A DNA stretch of 52,323 bases from positions 1 through 52,323 of the forward strand of contig NZ_BARF01000070.1 in the NCBI RefSeq assembly GCF_000367365.1, given 5' to 3'. The stretch comes from Streptomyces prunicolor NBRC 13075. GTDB taxonomy: Bacteria > Actinomycetota > Actinomycetes > Streptomycetales > Streptomycetaceae. Positions 40,006 through 49,074 of the stretch are shown here, piece by piece; the first letter of the stretch is position 1, and the number at the start of each line of letters is the position of its first letter. The translations under genes and the position numbers were made by a program. The notes beneath the pieces are model-generated. The model saw only the letters and a program-made list of their open reading frames with translations. It did no database searches and had not been told where the DNA came from.

Positions 40006-41238
40006 GTGACCCCCGTCGAGCTCTCCCGTACCGTGCTGCGCGCGGTGCGCCGTGCTGTCGACGGCGGGGAGCTGCGCGTGACCGTGCCGGAGAAGGTCTC
40101 GGTGACCGTGCCGGGGGCCGGCGGGTGGGGGGACTACGCCACCAACATCGCTCTCCAGCTGGCGCGGCCCGCAGGGGAGACCCCCCGCCGTGTCGCCGAG
40201 TTGTTGCGGCCGCATCTCGTCGGCGCGCACGGCGTCAGTGGCGTCGAGATCACCGGGCCCGGTTTCCTCAACATCAGGCTGATGCGGGGGAGTGCGGCGT
40301 CCGTTCCTCTCATCGAGGAGATCCTGCGGCGCGGACCGAGGTACGGGTTCGTCGACGAGGCCGCGGTCGGCGCCAGCCATGCCGCCCTCCCCGAGCCGGA
40401 CGGCAGTCGTGACGCCCTCGCCGGGCAACACCTCTCCAGCATCCCGGACGCGCTCACCTGCGAACCCGCCCCCAGCAGCGCAACGACGCTCACCCGCGAA
40501 CACACCCCCATCCCCTACCTCGTGCAACTGCACGCCCCCCACGAGCCCCGCGCCCTCGTCGTCATGGAGGTCGTCGCCCGCCTCCTGCGTTCACAGGGCT
40601 CCCTCGTCCGCACCAGTTGCGCGGCCCGGCCCGAGCCCGAGTGGCTGGCGGTCCTCGGTGTCGACGTCGACGCGTACGGCACCCCGGCGACACCGGCTCC
40701 GCTCGACGTGAACGTACGGCCCGTGCCGGTCCCCGACCCCGCCGCCCTCCCCACCCTCGGCCGCGACGCCGCCCGCTGGGCCCTCCTGCACCCCGCCGCC
40801 CACGACCGGCCCCGCCTCACCGCCGAGCACCTCGTGCAGCGGGAGAGCAACCCCCTCTTCCGGGTCCGTTACGCCTACGCCCGCACCCGGGCCGTCAGCC
40901 GCAACGCCGCCGACCTCGGCTTCACCGCGACACCCGGCGACGTACAACAAGACGTACAAGAGGACACCACCCCCCTCGTCGCGCCCCTCCTCACCCACCT
41001 CGCCGACCACCCCCGCCTCCTCGCCCGCGCGGCAGCGCACCGCACGCCCGACCTGCTCGCCCGTCACCTGGTCGCCGTAGCCGACGCGACCCTCGTTTTC
41101 CTGCCGGCCACGCTTCCGCTCGGGGACGAGAAACCCTCGGCCGCCCACCGTGCCCGGCTCGCGCTCGCCGAAGCCGCCGGGGCGGTGCTCGCCGGTGGCC
41201 TGTCCCTGCTCGGCATCGATGCCCCCGAACACCTCTGA
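40006..41238 (+). CDS. nrtL: Arginyl-tRNA synthetase-like protein without catalytic domain
   Basis: 410 aa. The N-terminal third resembles the ArgRS additional domain (GGWGDYATNIALQLARPAGE, VEITGPGFLNIRL). The C-terminal third resembles the DALR anticodon-binding domain (NPLFRVRYAYARTRAVSRNA, ALAEAAGAVLAGGLSLLGID). HIGH and KMSKS motifs and the Rossmann core between them are missing, so it cannot charge tRNA. It may bind tRNA-Arg. GTG start chosen because it begins the ArgRS-like fold; upstream sequence is repeats. Gene name from memory of Streptomyces annotation. It lies 63 nt before lysA. Confidence 0.82.
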   Translation: MTPVELSRTVLRAVRRAVDGGELRVTVPEKVSVTVPGAGGWGDYATNIALQLARPAGETPRRVAELLRPHLVGAHGVSGVEITGPGFLNIRLMRGSAASVPLIEEILRRGPRYGFVDEAAVGASHAALPEPDGSRDALAGQHLSSIPDALTCEPAPSSATTLTREHTPIPYLVQLHAPHEPRALVVMEVVARLLRSQGSLVRTSCAARPEPEWLAVLGVDVDAYGTPATPAPLDVNVRPVPVPDPAALPTLGRDAARWALLHPAAHDRPRLTAEHLVQRESNPLFRVRYAYARTRAVSRNAADLGFTATPGDVQQDVQEDTTPLVAPLLTHLADHPRLLARAAAHRTPDLLARHLVAVADATLVFLPATLPLGDEKPSAAHRARLALAEAAGAVLAGGLSLLGIDAPEHL

Positions 41239-41301
41239 GCGCCAAGACCGAACAAGACACCGCACGATCTGAGCGCCAGGAAGAGACAGAAGAGACACGC
41301 C

Positions 41302-42693
41302 ATGAGCCGTTCCGCACACCCCGCCGGTCCCCGTCACGCCGACGTCCTGCCCGAGGGGCACTACTCCGCCCCGGCCGCCGACCTCAACGAACTCGACCCC
41401 AAGGTGTGGGCGCAGACCGTCGGCCGGGACGCGGACGGTGTCGTCACCGTCGGCGGTGTCGACGTGAAGACCCTCGCCGAGCAGCACGGCACCCCGGCCT
41501 ACGTCCTCGACGAGGCCGATTTCCGGGAGCGCGCCCGAGCTTGGCGTACCGCCTTCGGGCACGACGCCGACGTCTTCTACGCCGGCAAGGCGTTCCTGTC
41601 TCGTGCCGTCGTGCGGTGGCTGCACGAGGAGGGGCTCAACCTCGATGTGTGCTCCGGGGGCGAGCTCGCCACCGCCCTCTCCGCCGGTATGCCCGCCGAC
41701 CGCATCGCCTTCCACGGCAACAACAAGTCCGTCGGCGAGATCACGCGGGCCGTCGAGGCCGGTGTCGGGCGGATCGTTCTCGACTCCTTCCAGGAGATCG
41801 TGCGGGTCGCTCATATCGCGCAGTCCCTCGGTAAGCGGCAGCGCGTGCAGATTCGGATCACCGTGGGCGTGGAAGCGCACACTCACGAGTTCATCGCCAC
41901 TGCCCACGAGGACCAGAAGTTCGGGATTCCGCTGGCCGGCGGGCAGGCCGCCGAAGCCGTGCGCCGCGCCCTCCAGCTCGACGGGCTCGAACTCATCGGG
42001 ATTCACAGCCACATCGGGTCGCAGATCTTCGACATGTCCGGCTTCGAAGTCGCCGCCCATCGTGTGGTCGGGCTGCTGAAGGACATCCGCGACGAGCACG
42101 GTGTCGAGCTTCCCGAGATCGACCTCGGTGGTGGGCTCGGTATCGCGTACACGAGTGATGACGATCCCCGCGAACCGCACGAGATCGCCAAGGCGCTCAC
42201 CGAGATCGTCACCCGTGAGTGCGACTCCGCGAAGCTGCGGACTCCTCGTATCTCCGTCGAGCCGGGGCGCGCCATCGTCGGGCCGACCGCCTTCACGCTC
42301 TACGAGGTCGGCACCATCAAGCCCCTCGACGGGCTGCGGACGTATGTGTCGGTCGACGGTGGCATGTCCGACAACATCCGGACCGCGCTCTACGACGCGG
42401 AGTACAGCGTCGCCCTCGTCTCCCGGCGCTCCGATGCCGAACCCATGCTCGCGCGGGTCGTCGGCAAGCACTGTGAGAGCGGGGACATCGTGGTCAAGGA
42501 CGCCTTTCTGCCGGGGGACCTGGCACCGGGTGACCTGATCGCCGTGCCGGCCACGGGTGCGTACTGCCGTTCCATGGCCAGCAATTACAACCATGTGCTC
42601 CGGCCGCCGGTCGTCGCCGTGAAGGATGGGGAGTCGCGGGTCATCGTCCGCCGCGAGACGGAGGACGACCTCCTGCGTCTCGACGTCGGCTGA
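41302..42693 (+). CDS. lysA: Diaminopimelate decarboxylase
   Basis: 463 aa. PLP enzyme making L-lysine from meso-diaminopimelate. K96 in VFYAGKAFLS forms the Schiff base; HGNNKS, GIHSHIGSQIF, EIDLGGGLGIAY and EPGRAIVGPTAF are the barrel PLP-phosphate and substrate motifs, and CESGDIVVKD carries the active-site Cys from the second subunit. Length and motif order are normal for actinobacterial LysA. A hairpin follows, so it may be only partly co-transcribed with hom. Confidence 0.97.
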   Translation: MSRSAHPAGPRHADVLPEGHYSAPAADLNELDPKVWAQTVGRDADGVVTVGGVDVKTLAEQHGTPAYVLDEADFRERARAWRTAFGHDADVFYAGKAFLSRAVVRWLHEEGLNLDVCSGGELATALSAGMPADRIAFHGNNKSVGEITRAVEAGVGRIVLDSFQEIVRVAHIAQSLGKRQRVQIRITVGVEAHTHEFIATAHEDQKFGIPLAGGQAAEAVRRALQLDGLELIGIHSHIGSQIFDMSGFEVAAHRVVGLLKDIRDEHGVELPEIDLGGGLGIAYTSDDDPREPHEIAKALTEIVTRECDSAKLRTPRISVEPGRAIVGPTAFTLYEVGTIKPLDGLRTYVSVDGGMSDNIRTALYDAEYSVALVSRRSDAEPMLARVVGKHCESGDIVVKDAFLPGDLAPGDLIAVPATGAYCRSMASNYNHVLRPPVVAVKDGESRVIVRRETEDDLLRLDVG

Positions 42694-42714
42694 GTAAGCC
42701 GAACGAAAGAAAGA

Positions 42715-42743
42715 GGGGTGGAAGATCTTCGGTCTTCCGCCCC
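42715..42743. terminator. Hairpin between lysA and hom
   Basis: GGGGTGGAAGA (42715-42725) pairs with TCTTCCGCCCC (42733-42743), one G-T pair, with a 7-nt loop. About 100 nt before hom; either a terminator or an attenuator. Confidence 0.65.
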
Positions 42744-42846
42744 CTGGAAATGAAATCGATGTCTCACGATCCGGACCATGGATAGAAACTCCCGTCCGGT
42801 GAGTGAGACTGGTCCAACCGATGACGGTATGAGGAAACGAGGTCGG

Positions 42847-44139
42847 ATGATGCGTACGCGTCCGCTGAAGGTGGCGCTGCTGGGCTGTGGAGTGGTCGGC
42901 TCAGAGGTGGCGCGCATCATGACGACGCACGCCGACGACCTCGCCGCCCGGATCGGCGCGCCCGTCGAGCTCGCGGGCGTCGCCGTACGACGGCCCTCCA
43001 AGGTCCGCGAAGGCATCGACCCCGCCCTCGTCACCACCGATGCCACGGCTCTGGTGAAGCGCGGCGACATCGACGTCGTAGTAGAGGTCATCGGGGGGAT
43101 CGAGCCCGCCCGGTCCCTCATCACCGCCGCCTTCGAGCACGGCGCTTCCGTCGTCTCCGCCAACAAGGCGCTGCTCGCCCAGGACGGCGCCGCGCTGCAC
43201 GCCGTCGCCGAGCAGCAGGGCAAGGACCTGTACTACGAGGCCGCCGTCGCCGGTGCCATTCCGCTGATCCGGCCGCTGCGCGAGTCCCTCGCCGGTGACA
43301 AGGTCAACCGGGTGCTCGGGATCGTCAACGGGACGACCAACTTCATCCTCGACAAGATGGACAGCACGGGCGCCGGTTATCAGGAGGCCCTCGACGAGGC
43401 CACCGCCCTGGGATACGCCGAAGCCGACCCCACCGCCGACGTCGAGGGGTTCGACGCCGCCGCCAAGGCCGCCATCCTCGCCGGAATCGCCTTCCACACG
43501 CGCGTGCGTCTCGACGACGTCTACCGCGAGGGCATGACCGAGGTCACCGCCTCCGACTTCGCCTCCGCGCGGAACATGGGCTGCACCATCAAGTTGCTGG
43601 CCATTTGTGAGCGCGCCGAGGACGGTGGGTCCGTCACCGCGCGCGTGCACCCCGCGATGATCCCGCTCAGCCACCCGCTCGCCTCCGTCCGCGGCGCCTA
43701 CAACGCCGTGTTCGTCGAGTCCGACGCCTCCGGGCAGCTGATGTTCTACGGCCCCGGCGCGGGCGGCGCCCCCACCGCCTCCGCCGTGCTCGGCGACCTC
43801 GTCGCCGTGTGCCGCAACCGGCTCAACTCGACCACCGGGCCCGGCGAGTCGGCGTATGCCGCGCTCCCCGTGTCGGGCATGGGCCAGGTCGTCACGCGGT
43901 ACCACATCAGCCTCGACGTCGCCGACAAACCGGGTGTTCTCGCCCAGGTCGCCACCGTGTTCGCCGAGCACGGTGTCTCGATCGATACGGTTCGGCAGCA
44001 GGGGAAGGACGGCGAGGCATCCCTCGTTGTCGTCACGCACCGCGCGTCCGACGCCGCCCTCACCGGGACCGTCGAGGCGTTGCGCAAGCTCGACACCGTG
44101 CGGGGTGTCGCCAGCATCATGCGGGTTGAAGGAGAGTAA
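42847..44139 (+). CDS. hom: Homoserine dehydrogenase
   Basis: 430 aa. NAD(P)-binding LKVALLGCGVVGSEVAR, SANKALLAQDG, AVAGAIPLIRPLRESLAGD and GIVNGTTNFILDKM are diagnostic. A C-terminal ACT domain (LDVADKPGVLAQVATVFAEH) points to threonine feedback. Reduces aspartate semialdehyde to homoserine, the branch to Thr/Met. ATG at 42847 is picked, with GAGG just before; ATGs at 42829 and 42850 are also in frame. thrC follows 6 nt after the stop. Confidence 0.96.
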   Translation: MMRTRPLKVALLGCGVVGSEVARIMTTHADDLAARIGAPVELAGVAVRRPSKVREGIDPALVTTDATALVKRGDIDVVVEVIGGIEPARSLITAAFEHGASVVSANKALLAQDGAALHAVAEQQGKDLYYEAAVAGAIPLIRPLRESLAGDKVNRVLGIVNGTTNFILDKMDSTGAGYQEALDEATALGYAEADPTADVEGFDAAAKAAILAGIAFHTRVRLDDVYREGMTEVTASDFASARNMGCTIKLLAICERAEDGGSVTARVHPAMIPLSHPLASVRGAYNAVFVESDASGQLMFYGPGAGGAPTASAVLGDLVAVCRNRLNSTTGPGESAYAALPVSGMGQVVTRYHISLDVADKPGVLAQVATVFAEHGVSIDTVRQQGKDGEASLVVVTHRASDAALTGTVEALRKLDTVRGVASIMRVEGE

Positions 44140-44145
44140 CCAGCA

Positions 44146-45204
44146 ATGACCCACCAGTGGCGCGGAATCATCGAGGAGTACCGGGACCGGCTCCCGGTGT
44201 CCGACAGCACGCCGGTCGTCTCCCTCCGTGAGGGCGGCACGCCCCTCGTGCCCGCGCAGGTGCTCTCCGAGCGCACCGGCTGCGAGGTCCACCTCAAGGT
44301 GGAGGGCGCCAACCCCACCGGGTCCTTCAAGGACCGCGGTATGACCATGGCCATCACGCGGGCCAAGGAGGAGGGCGCGCAGGCCGTCATCTGCGCCTCC
44401 ACCGGCAACACGTCGGCCTCCGCCGCGGCCTACGCCGTACGCGCCGGGATGGTCTGCGCCGTCCTCGTGCCGCGCGGCAAGATTGCGCTCGGCAAGATGG
44501 GCCAGGCCCTCGTGCACGGCGCGAAGATCCTCCAGGTCGACGGAAACTTCGACGACTGCCTCACCCTCGCCCGCAAGCTGAGCGACAACTACCCTGTGGC
44601 GCTGGTGAATTCGGTCAACCCGGTGCGCATCGAGGGTCAGAAGACGGCCGCCTTCGAGATCGTCGACATGCTCGGCGACGCCCCCGACATCCACGTCCTG
44701 CCGGTGGGCAACGCGGGCAACATCACCGCGTACTGGAAGGGCTACAAGGAGTACGCCGGGGACGGCATCGCCGCGCAGACCCCGCGTATGTGGGGCTTCC
44801 AGGCGTCCGGGTCCGCGCCCATCGTGCGCGGCGAGATCGTCAAGGACCCCTCGACGATCGCCACCGCGATCCGTATCGGCAACCCCGCCTCCTGGCAGTA
44901 CGCGCTCGCCGCGCGGGACGAGTCCGGCGGGTTCATCGACGAGGTGACGGACCGTGAGATCCTGCGCGCCTACCGGCTGTTGGCCGCTCAAGAGGGCGTT
45001 TTCGTCGAGCCCGCGTCCGCCGCTTCCGTCGCCGGTCTGCTGAAGGCGGCCGAGCAGGGCAAGGTCGACCCGGGCCAGACCATCGTCTGCACGGTGACCG
45101 GAAACGGTCTGAAGGACCCCGACTGGGCCGTCGCGGGCGCCCCGCAGCCCATCACCATCCCGGTCGACGCGCCGACGGCGGCCGAGCGGCTCGGCCTGGC
45201 GTAA
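44146..45204 (+). CDS. thrC: Threonine synthase
   Basis: 352 aa. PLP lysine K62 in PTGSFKDRGMTMAI; the phosphate-binding loop is LPVGNAGNITAYW. Short bacterial type II form. Converts O-phosphohomoserine to threonine. GGAGAG 6 nt before the ATG; 6 nt gap from hom makes one operon. Confidence 0.97.
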   Translation: MTHQWRGIIEEYRDRLPVSDSTPVVSLREGGTPLVPAQVLSERTGCEVHLKVEGANPTGSFKDRGMTMAITRAKEEGAQAVICASTGNTSASAAAYAVRAGMVCAVLVPRGKIALGKMGQALVHGAKILQVDGNFDDCLTLARKLSDNYPVALVNSVNPVRIEGQKTAAFEIVDMLGDAPDIHVLPVGNAGNITAYWKGYKEYAGDGIAAQTPRMWGFQASGSAPIVRGEIVKDPSTIATAIRIGNPASWQYALAARDESGGFIDEVTDREILRAYRLLAAQEGVFVEPASAASVAGLLKAAEQGKVDPGQTIVCTVTGNGLKDPDWAVAGAPQPITIPVDAPTAAERLGLA

Positions 45205-45461
45205 AGCCGCCTGGCGGGTATTCGCCACGGGGGGTGCACAGGGGGCTTACGACACGCATCGTGCGCCTCCTGTGCGCCCTATGTCGCCACAGAACCTTCC
45301 TTCGATAGGCTGTACCGAACCCGCCCGCCGCATATGCCTGCGCGCATGGCTCGGCACCGCGCCGTCTCCACGGCCCGAGGGTCTTCACGTACCTATCGGA
45401 TGTCATCGAATTCCATCGAATGTCTTCGACAATCACGCAGCTCAAGGAGAGTCATCGAGCG

Positions 45462-46391
45462 ATGGCCGGTCCAGCCTTCCGCGCCGCCGCCGTCCGGGTG
45501 CGCGTCCCCGCCACCAGCGCCAACCTCGGCCCGGGCTTCGACGCCTTCGGCCTCTCGCTGGGGCTCTACGACGACGTCGTCGTCCGTGTCGCCGACTCCG
45601 GGCTGCTCATCGACATCGCCGGCGAGGGCAGCGAGACCCTCCCGCGCGACGAGAACCACCTCCTCGTACGGTCCCTGCGCACCGCCTTCGACCTGCTCGG
45701 CGGACAGCCGCGCGGCCTCGAGATCGTGTGCGCCAACCGCATTCCGCACGGCCGCGGCCTGGGTTCCTCCTCCGCCGCCATCTGCGCAGGCATCGTCGCC
45801 GCGCGCGCCGTGACCATAGGCGGGGACTCCAAGCTCGACGACACGGCCCTGCTGGAGCTCGCCACCGAGATCGAGGGCCACCCCGACAACGTGGCGGCCT
45901 GTCTGCTGGGCGGCTTCACGCTCTCCTGGATGGACGGCGGCGCCGCGCGGGCGATCAGGATGGACCCCGCCGATTCCATCGTTCCGGTGGTTTTCGTGCC
46001 CGGGAAGCCGGTGCTCACCGAAACCGCGCGCGGCCTGCTCCCGCGCAGCGTCCCGCACGTCGACGCCGCCGCCAACGCGGGCCGCGCCGCCCTGCTCGTC
46101 GAGGCCCTCACCCGCCGCCCCGAGCTGCTGCTGCCCGCCACCGAGGACCGCCTGCACCAGGAGTACCGCGCTCCGGCGATGCCCGAAAGCGCGGCGCTCG
46201 TCGAGCGGTTGAGGGCGGACGGGGTTCCGGCCGTCATCTCCGGTGCCGGGCCCACCGTGTTGGCACTTGTCGACGCCGACAACGCCGACAAGGTGTCCCA
46301 CCTCGCCGGTGAGGGCTGGGCCGCCAACCGGCTCGATCTCGACGCGCACGGGGCCTGCGTACTGCCGCTCGCGGCCCCGAGTGCCAATTGA
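45462..46391 (+). CDS. thrB: Homoserine kinase
   Basis: 309 aa from the ATG at 45462, served by AAGGAGAG; an in-frame ATG at 45420 would place that site inside the gene. GHMP kinase: VRVPATSANLGPGFDAFGL, ATP loop PHGRGLGSSSAAICAG (96-110), and C-terminal VISGAGPTVLAL. Phosphorylates homoserine for ThrC. The 257-nt gap after thrC suggests its own promoter. Confidence 0.96.
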   Translation: MAGPAFRAAAVRVRVPATSANLGPGFDAFGLSLGLYDDVVVRVADSGLLIDIAGEGSETLPRDENHLLVRSLRTAFDLLGGQPRGLEIVCANRIPHGRGLGSSSAAICAGIVAARAVTIGGDSKLDDTALLELATEIEGHPDNVAACLLGGFTLSWMDGGAARAIRMDPADSIVPVVFVPGKPVLTETARGLLPRSVPHVDAAANAGRAALLVEALTRRPELLLPATEDRLHQEYRAPAMPESAALVERLRADGVPAVISGAGPTVLALVDADNADKVSHLAGEGWAANRLDLDAHGACVLPLAAPSAN

Positions 46392-46775
46392 CTACGTACC
46401 GTCGCCGGATTTCGAGAGGGGGAATGTTTGTTGGATCCGGTAGTGTTAATCTCAAGTCTGCACCCGACCCCACCATGGCGAGGTGCTTGTTGTCCCCGTC
46501 AGGGACAGACATTCTTCCGGGAGCCTCCCAAGCCGCACCGTGTTCTGTAGGGGCACAGAGCGGTTCGCCGGGCACGCTCCGGAATTGGTGCGACCAAGCC
46601 ACGTGACACAGACACTCGGTGCCACTGCTTCGGGAAGCGCCGTCACCAACAATCTCTTCCGCCGCTTAGGCGGACCACCGCCCCGGCACGGTTCACACAG
46701 CAAGAACCGAAGCCGGACAGCACAACCGGTCGCCGAGCCAGACAGGCCGACGTCCGCTCCAGGGAAGGACCCTTC
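46392..46775 (+). promoter_or_regulatory. Long rho leader with SigR-like promoter
   Basis: 384 bp. GGGAAT (46420-46425) followed after 19 nt by GTT (46445-46447) fits the SigR consensus GGGAAT-N18/19-GTT. A small CCGCC/GGCGG hairpin is at 46662-46676. If transcription starts near 46455 the leader is about 320 nt, which leaves room for the Rho autoregulation known in other bacteria. Confidence 0.55.
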
Positions 46776-48851
46776 GTGAGCGACACCACCGATCTGATGG
46801 GCGCGCGTGTCGAGGAGACCGCTGCCGCGCCCGCCACGGACGCCTCCGCGCCTGCCACCGGTGCCGGCTCCCGGCGGCGCCGCGGTACCGGCCTCGACGG
46901 CATGGTGCTGGCCGAGCTGCAGCAGGTCGCGTCCGGCCTCGGCATCAGGGGCACCGCGCGGATGCGCAAGAGCCAGCTGATCGAGGTCATCAAGGACGCG
47001 CAGGCGGGCGGTGCTCCGGCCAAGGCCGAGACCGCCACCGAGACCAAGCCGAAGCGCCGCGCCACCTCCAAGACCCGTACGGGCGACGAGGCGGTCGCCC
47101 CGGCCGAGCAGAAGGCCGAGAAGGTCGCCGCCGAGAAGGCCGTGGCCCAGCAGCAGATCGAGATCCCCGGCCAGCCCGCCGGGGGCCCCTCCCGCTCGAG
47201 CGAAGCCGAGAATGGGGGAGACGACGCGCCGGTCGAGCGCCGTCGTCGCCGTGCGACCGCCGAGGCCGGCAGCCCCGAGACGATCGTCGCCGAGGTGAAG
47301 AGCGAGCCGAAGGCCGAGACGCCCGCCGCGCAGGGCGACGCCGGTGACGACGGCCGGCAGGGCCGCCGGGACCGTCGCGACCGCGACCGCGGTGGCCGTC
47401 AGGACCGCCAGGACCGCGACCGCGGCGACCGCCGCAAGGACAACGAGCAGCAGGGCGGTCAGCAGCAGGACCGTCAGCAGCAGAGCGGCGGCCGTCAGGA
47501 CCGTCAGCAGGGCGGTCAGCAGCAGGACCGTCAGCAGCAGAGCGGTGGCCGTCAGGACCGTCAGGACCGGCAGCAGCGTGACAACGGCCCGCAGGACGAC
47601 GACGACTTCGACGGCGGACGCCGCGGCCGTCGCGGCCGGTACCGGGACCGCCGTGGCCGTCGTGGACGCGACGAGTTCGGTGGCACCGCCGCGGGCGAGC
47701 CGCAGGTCGCCGACGACGATGTCCTGATCCCCGTCGCGGGCATCCTCGACATCCTCGACAACTACGCGTTCATCCGGACCTCCGGCTACCTGCCGGGCCC
47801 GAACGACGTGTACGTCTCCCTCGCCCAGGTCCGCAAGAACGGCCTGCGCAAGGGCGACCACGTCACCGGCGCGGTCCGGCAGCCGAAGGAGGGCGAGCGC
47901 CGCGAGAAGTTCAACGCGCTCGTGCGCCTGGACTCGACCAACGGCATGGCCCCCGACTCCGGGCGCGGTCGGCCGGAGTTCAACAAGCTGACGCCGCTGT
48001 ACCCGCAGGACCGGCTCCGCCTGGAGACCGACCCGGGTGTGCTGACGACCCGCATCATCGACCTCGTCGCGCCGATCGGTAAGGGCCAGCGCGGTCTGAT
48101 CGTGGCCCCGCCGAAGACCGGCAAGACCATGATCATGCAGGCCATCGCCAACGCGATCACGCACAACAACCCCGAGTGCCACCTGATGGTCGTCCTGGTC
48201 GACGAGCGTCCGGAAGAGGTCACCGACATGCAGCGGTCGGTGAAGGGCGAGGTCATCTCCTCGACCTTCGACCGTCCCGCCGAGGACCACACCACGGTCG
48301 CCGAGCTCGCCATCGAGCGCGCCAAGCGGCTGGTGGAGCTGGGCCACGACGTCGTCGTACTCCTGGACTCGATCACGCGTCTGGGCCGTGCGTACAACCT
48401 CGCGGCGCCCGCCTCCGGCCGCATCCTCTCCGGTGGTGTCGACTCCACGGCGCTGTACCCGCCCAAGCGCTTCTTCGGTGCCGCGCGCAACATCGAGGAC
48501 GGCGGTTCGCTGACCATCCTCGCCACCGCGCTCGTCGACACCGGGTCCCGCATGGACGAGGTCATCTTCGAGGAGTTCAAGGGCACGGGCAACGCCGAGC
48601 TGAAGCTCGACCGGAAGCTTGCCGACAAGCGCATCTTCCCGGCGGTGGATGTCGACGCGTCCGGTACCCGTAAGGAAGAGATCCTGCTCGGCAGCGACGA
48701 GTTGGCTGTCACCTGGAAGCTGCGGCGGGTGCTGCACGCGCTCGACCAGCAGCAGGCGATCGAGCTGCTCCTCGACAAAATGAAGCAGACGAAGTCGAAC
48801 GCGGAGTTCCTGCTCCAGATTCAGAAGACCACTCCTGGCAACGGTGACTAG
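46776..48851 (+). CDS. rho: Transcription termination factor Rho with large basic insertion
   Basis: 691 aa, far longer than the 419 of E. coli. Rho N-domain (about 38-76: LDGMVLAELQQVASGLGIRG), then a long insertion to about 305 with Arg/Gln/Asp repeats (RQDRQQQSGGRQDRQ), then the RNA-binding cold-shock-like domain (GILDILDNYAFIRTSGYLPG) and the RecA motor: P-loop APPKTGKT near 444, LVDERPEEVTDMQRSV, LDSITRLGRAYN. High-GC actinobacteria typically have such insertions, which increase RNA binding. A dispersed repeat lies inside the coding region. GTG start with AGGGAAGGA upstream. Confidence 0.97.
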   Translation: MSDTTDLMGARVEETAAAPATDASAPATGAGSRRRRGTGLDGMVLAELQQVASGLGIRGTARMRKSQLIEVIKDAQAGGAPAKAETATETKPKRRATSKTRTGDEAVAPAEQKAEKVAAEKAVAQQQIEIPGQPAGGPSRSSEAENGGDDAPVERRRRRATAEAGSPETIVAEVKSEPKAETPAAQGDAGDDGRQGRRDRRDRDRGGRQDRQDRDRGDRRKDNEQQGGQQQDRQQQSGGRQDRQQGGQQQDRQQQSGGRQDRQDRQQRDNGPQDDDDFDGGRRGRRGRYRDRRGRRGRDEFGGTAAGEPQVADDDVLIPVAGILDILDNYAFIRTSGYLPGPNDVYVSLAQVRKNGLRKGDHVTGAVRQPKEGERREKFNALVRLDSTNGMAPDSGRGRPEFNKLTPLYPQDRLRLETDPGVLTTRIIDLVAPIGKGQRGLIVAPPKTGKTMIMQAIANAITHNNPECHLMVVLVDERPEEVTDMQRSVKGEVISSTFDRPAEDHTTVAELAIERAKRLVELGHDVVVLLDSITRLGRAYNLAAPASGRILSGGVDSTALYPPKRFFGAARNIEDGGSLTILATALVDTGSRMDEVIFEEFKGTGNAELKLDRKLADKRIFPAVDVDASGTRKEEILLGSDELAVTWKLRRVLHALDQQQAIELLLDKMKQTKSNAEFLLQIQKTTPGNGD
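47181..47220 (+). repeat. Dispersed palindromic repeat inside rho
   Basis: CCCGCTCGAGCGAAGCCGAG preceded by GGGGGCCCCT and followed by AATGGGGGAG. I know this word as one of the most abundant intergenic repeats in Streptomyces. Here it is in frame and encodes about residues 136-149 (GGPSRSSEAENGGD) of Rho. Confidence 0.8.
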
Positions 48852-48904
48852 GCACTCCGTTGGTTGAGCCGGAGTACTGCCGGTCGTTGGTTGGCTGTCG
48901 GTAG

Positions 48905-48942
48905 TTTGTGGCTGGTCGCGCAGTTCCCCGCGCCCCTTTGGG
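48905..48942 (-). repeat. Dispersed Streptomyces intergenic repeat, copy 2
   Basis: TTGTGGCTGGTCGCGCAGTT followed by CCCCGCGCCCCTTTGGGG: the reverse complement of copy 1 (7509-7556) with minor differences. Lies 53 nt after the rho stop. Confidence 0.8.
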
Positions 48943-48950
48943 GCGCGCTT

Positions 48951-48986
48951 GAGGGCCGCTCCCTTTTTCTCAAGGGGGCGGCCCTC
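48951..48986. terminator. Terminator of rho
   Basis: GAGGGCCGC (48951-48959) pairs with GCGGCCCTC (48978-48986), with inner CCCTT/AAGGG. About 100 nt after the stop. Confidence 0.75.
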
Positions 48987-49074
48987 TGCGTTGTCAGTGG
49001 GTCGCTGTACGATCTCGCCCTTCGGACTTGTTTTCGATAATCGTCCGAACTTCTGATCCCGAGGGGGGACTTGA

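Noticed and set aside
40006..41238. Functional arginyl-tRNA synthetase
   Set aside because: No HIGH or KMSKS motif and no catalytic core; only the terminal tRNA-binding domains are represented.
40591..45228. Very long minus-strand frames (667 and 775 codons) across the ArgRS-like, lysA, hom and thrC genes
   Set aside because: All are antisense to well-recognised enzymes and have no motif of their own.
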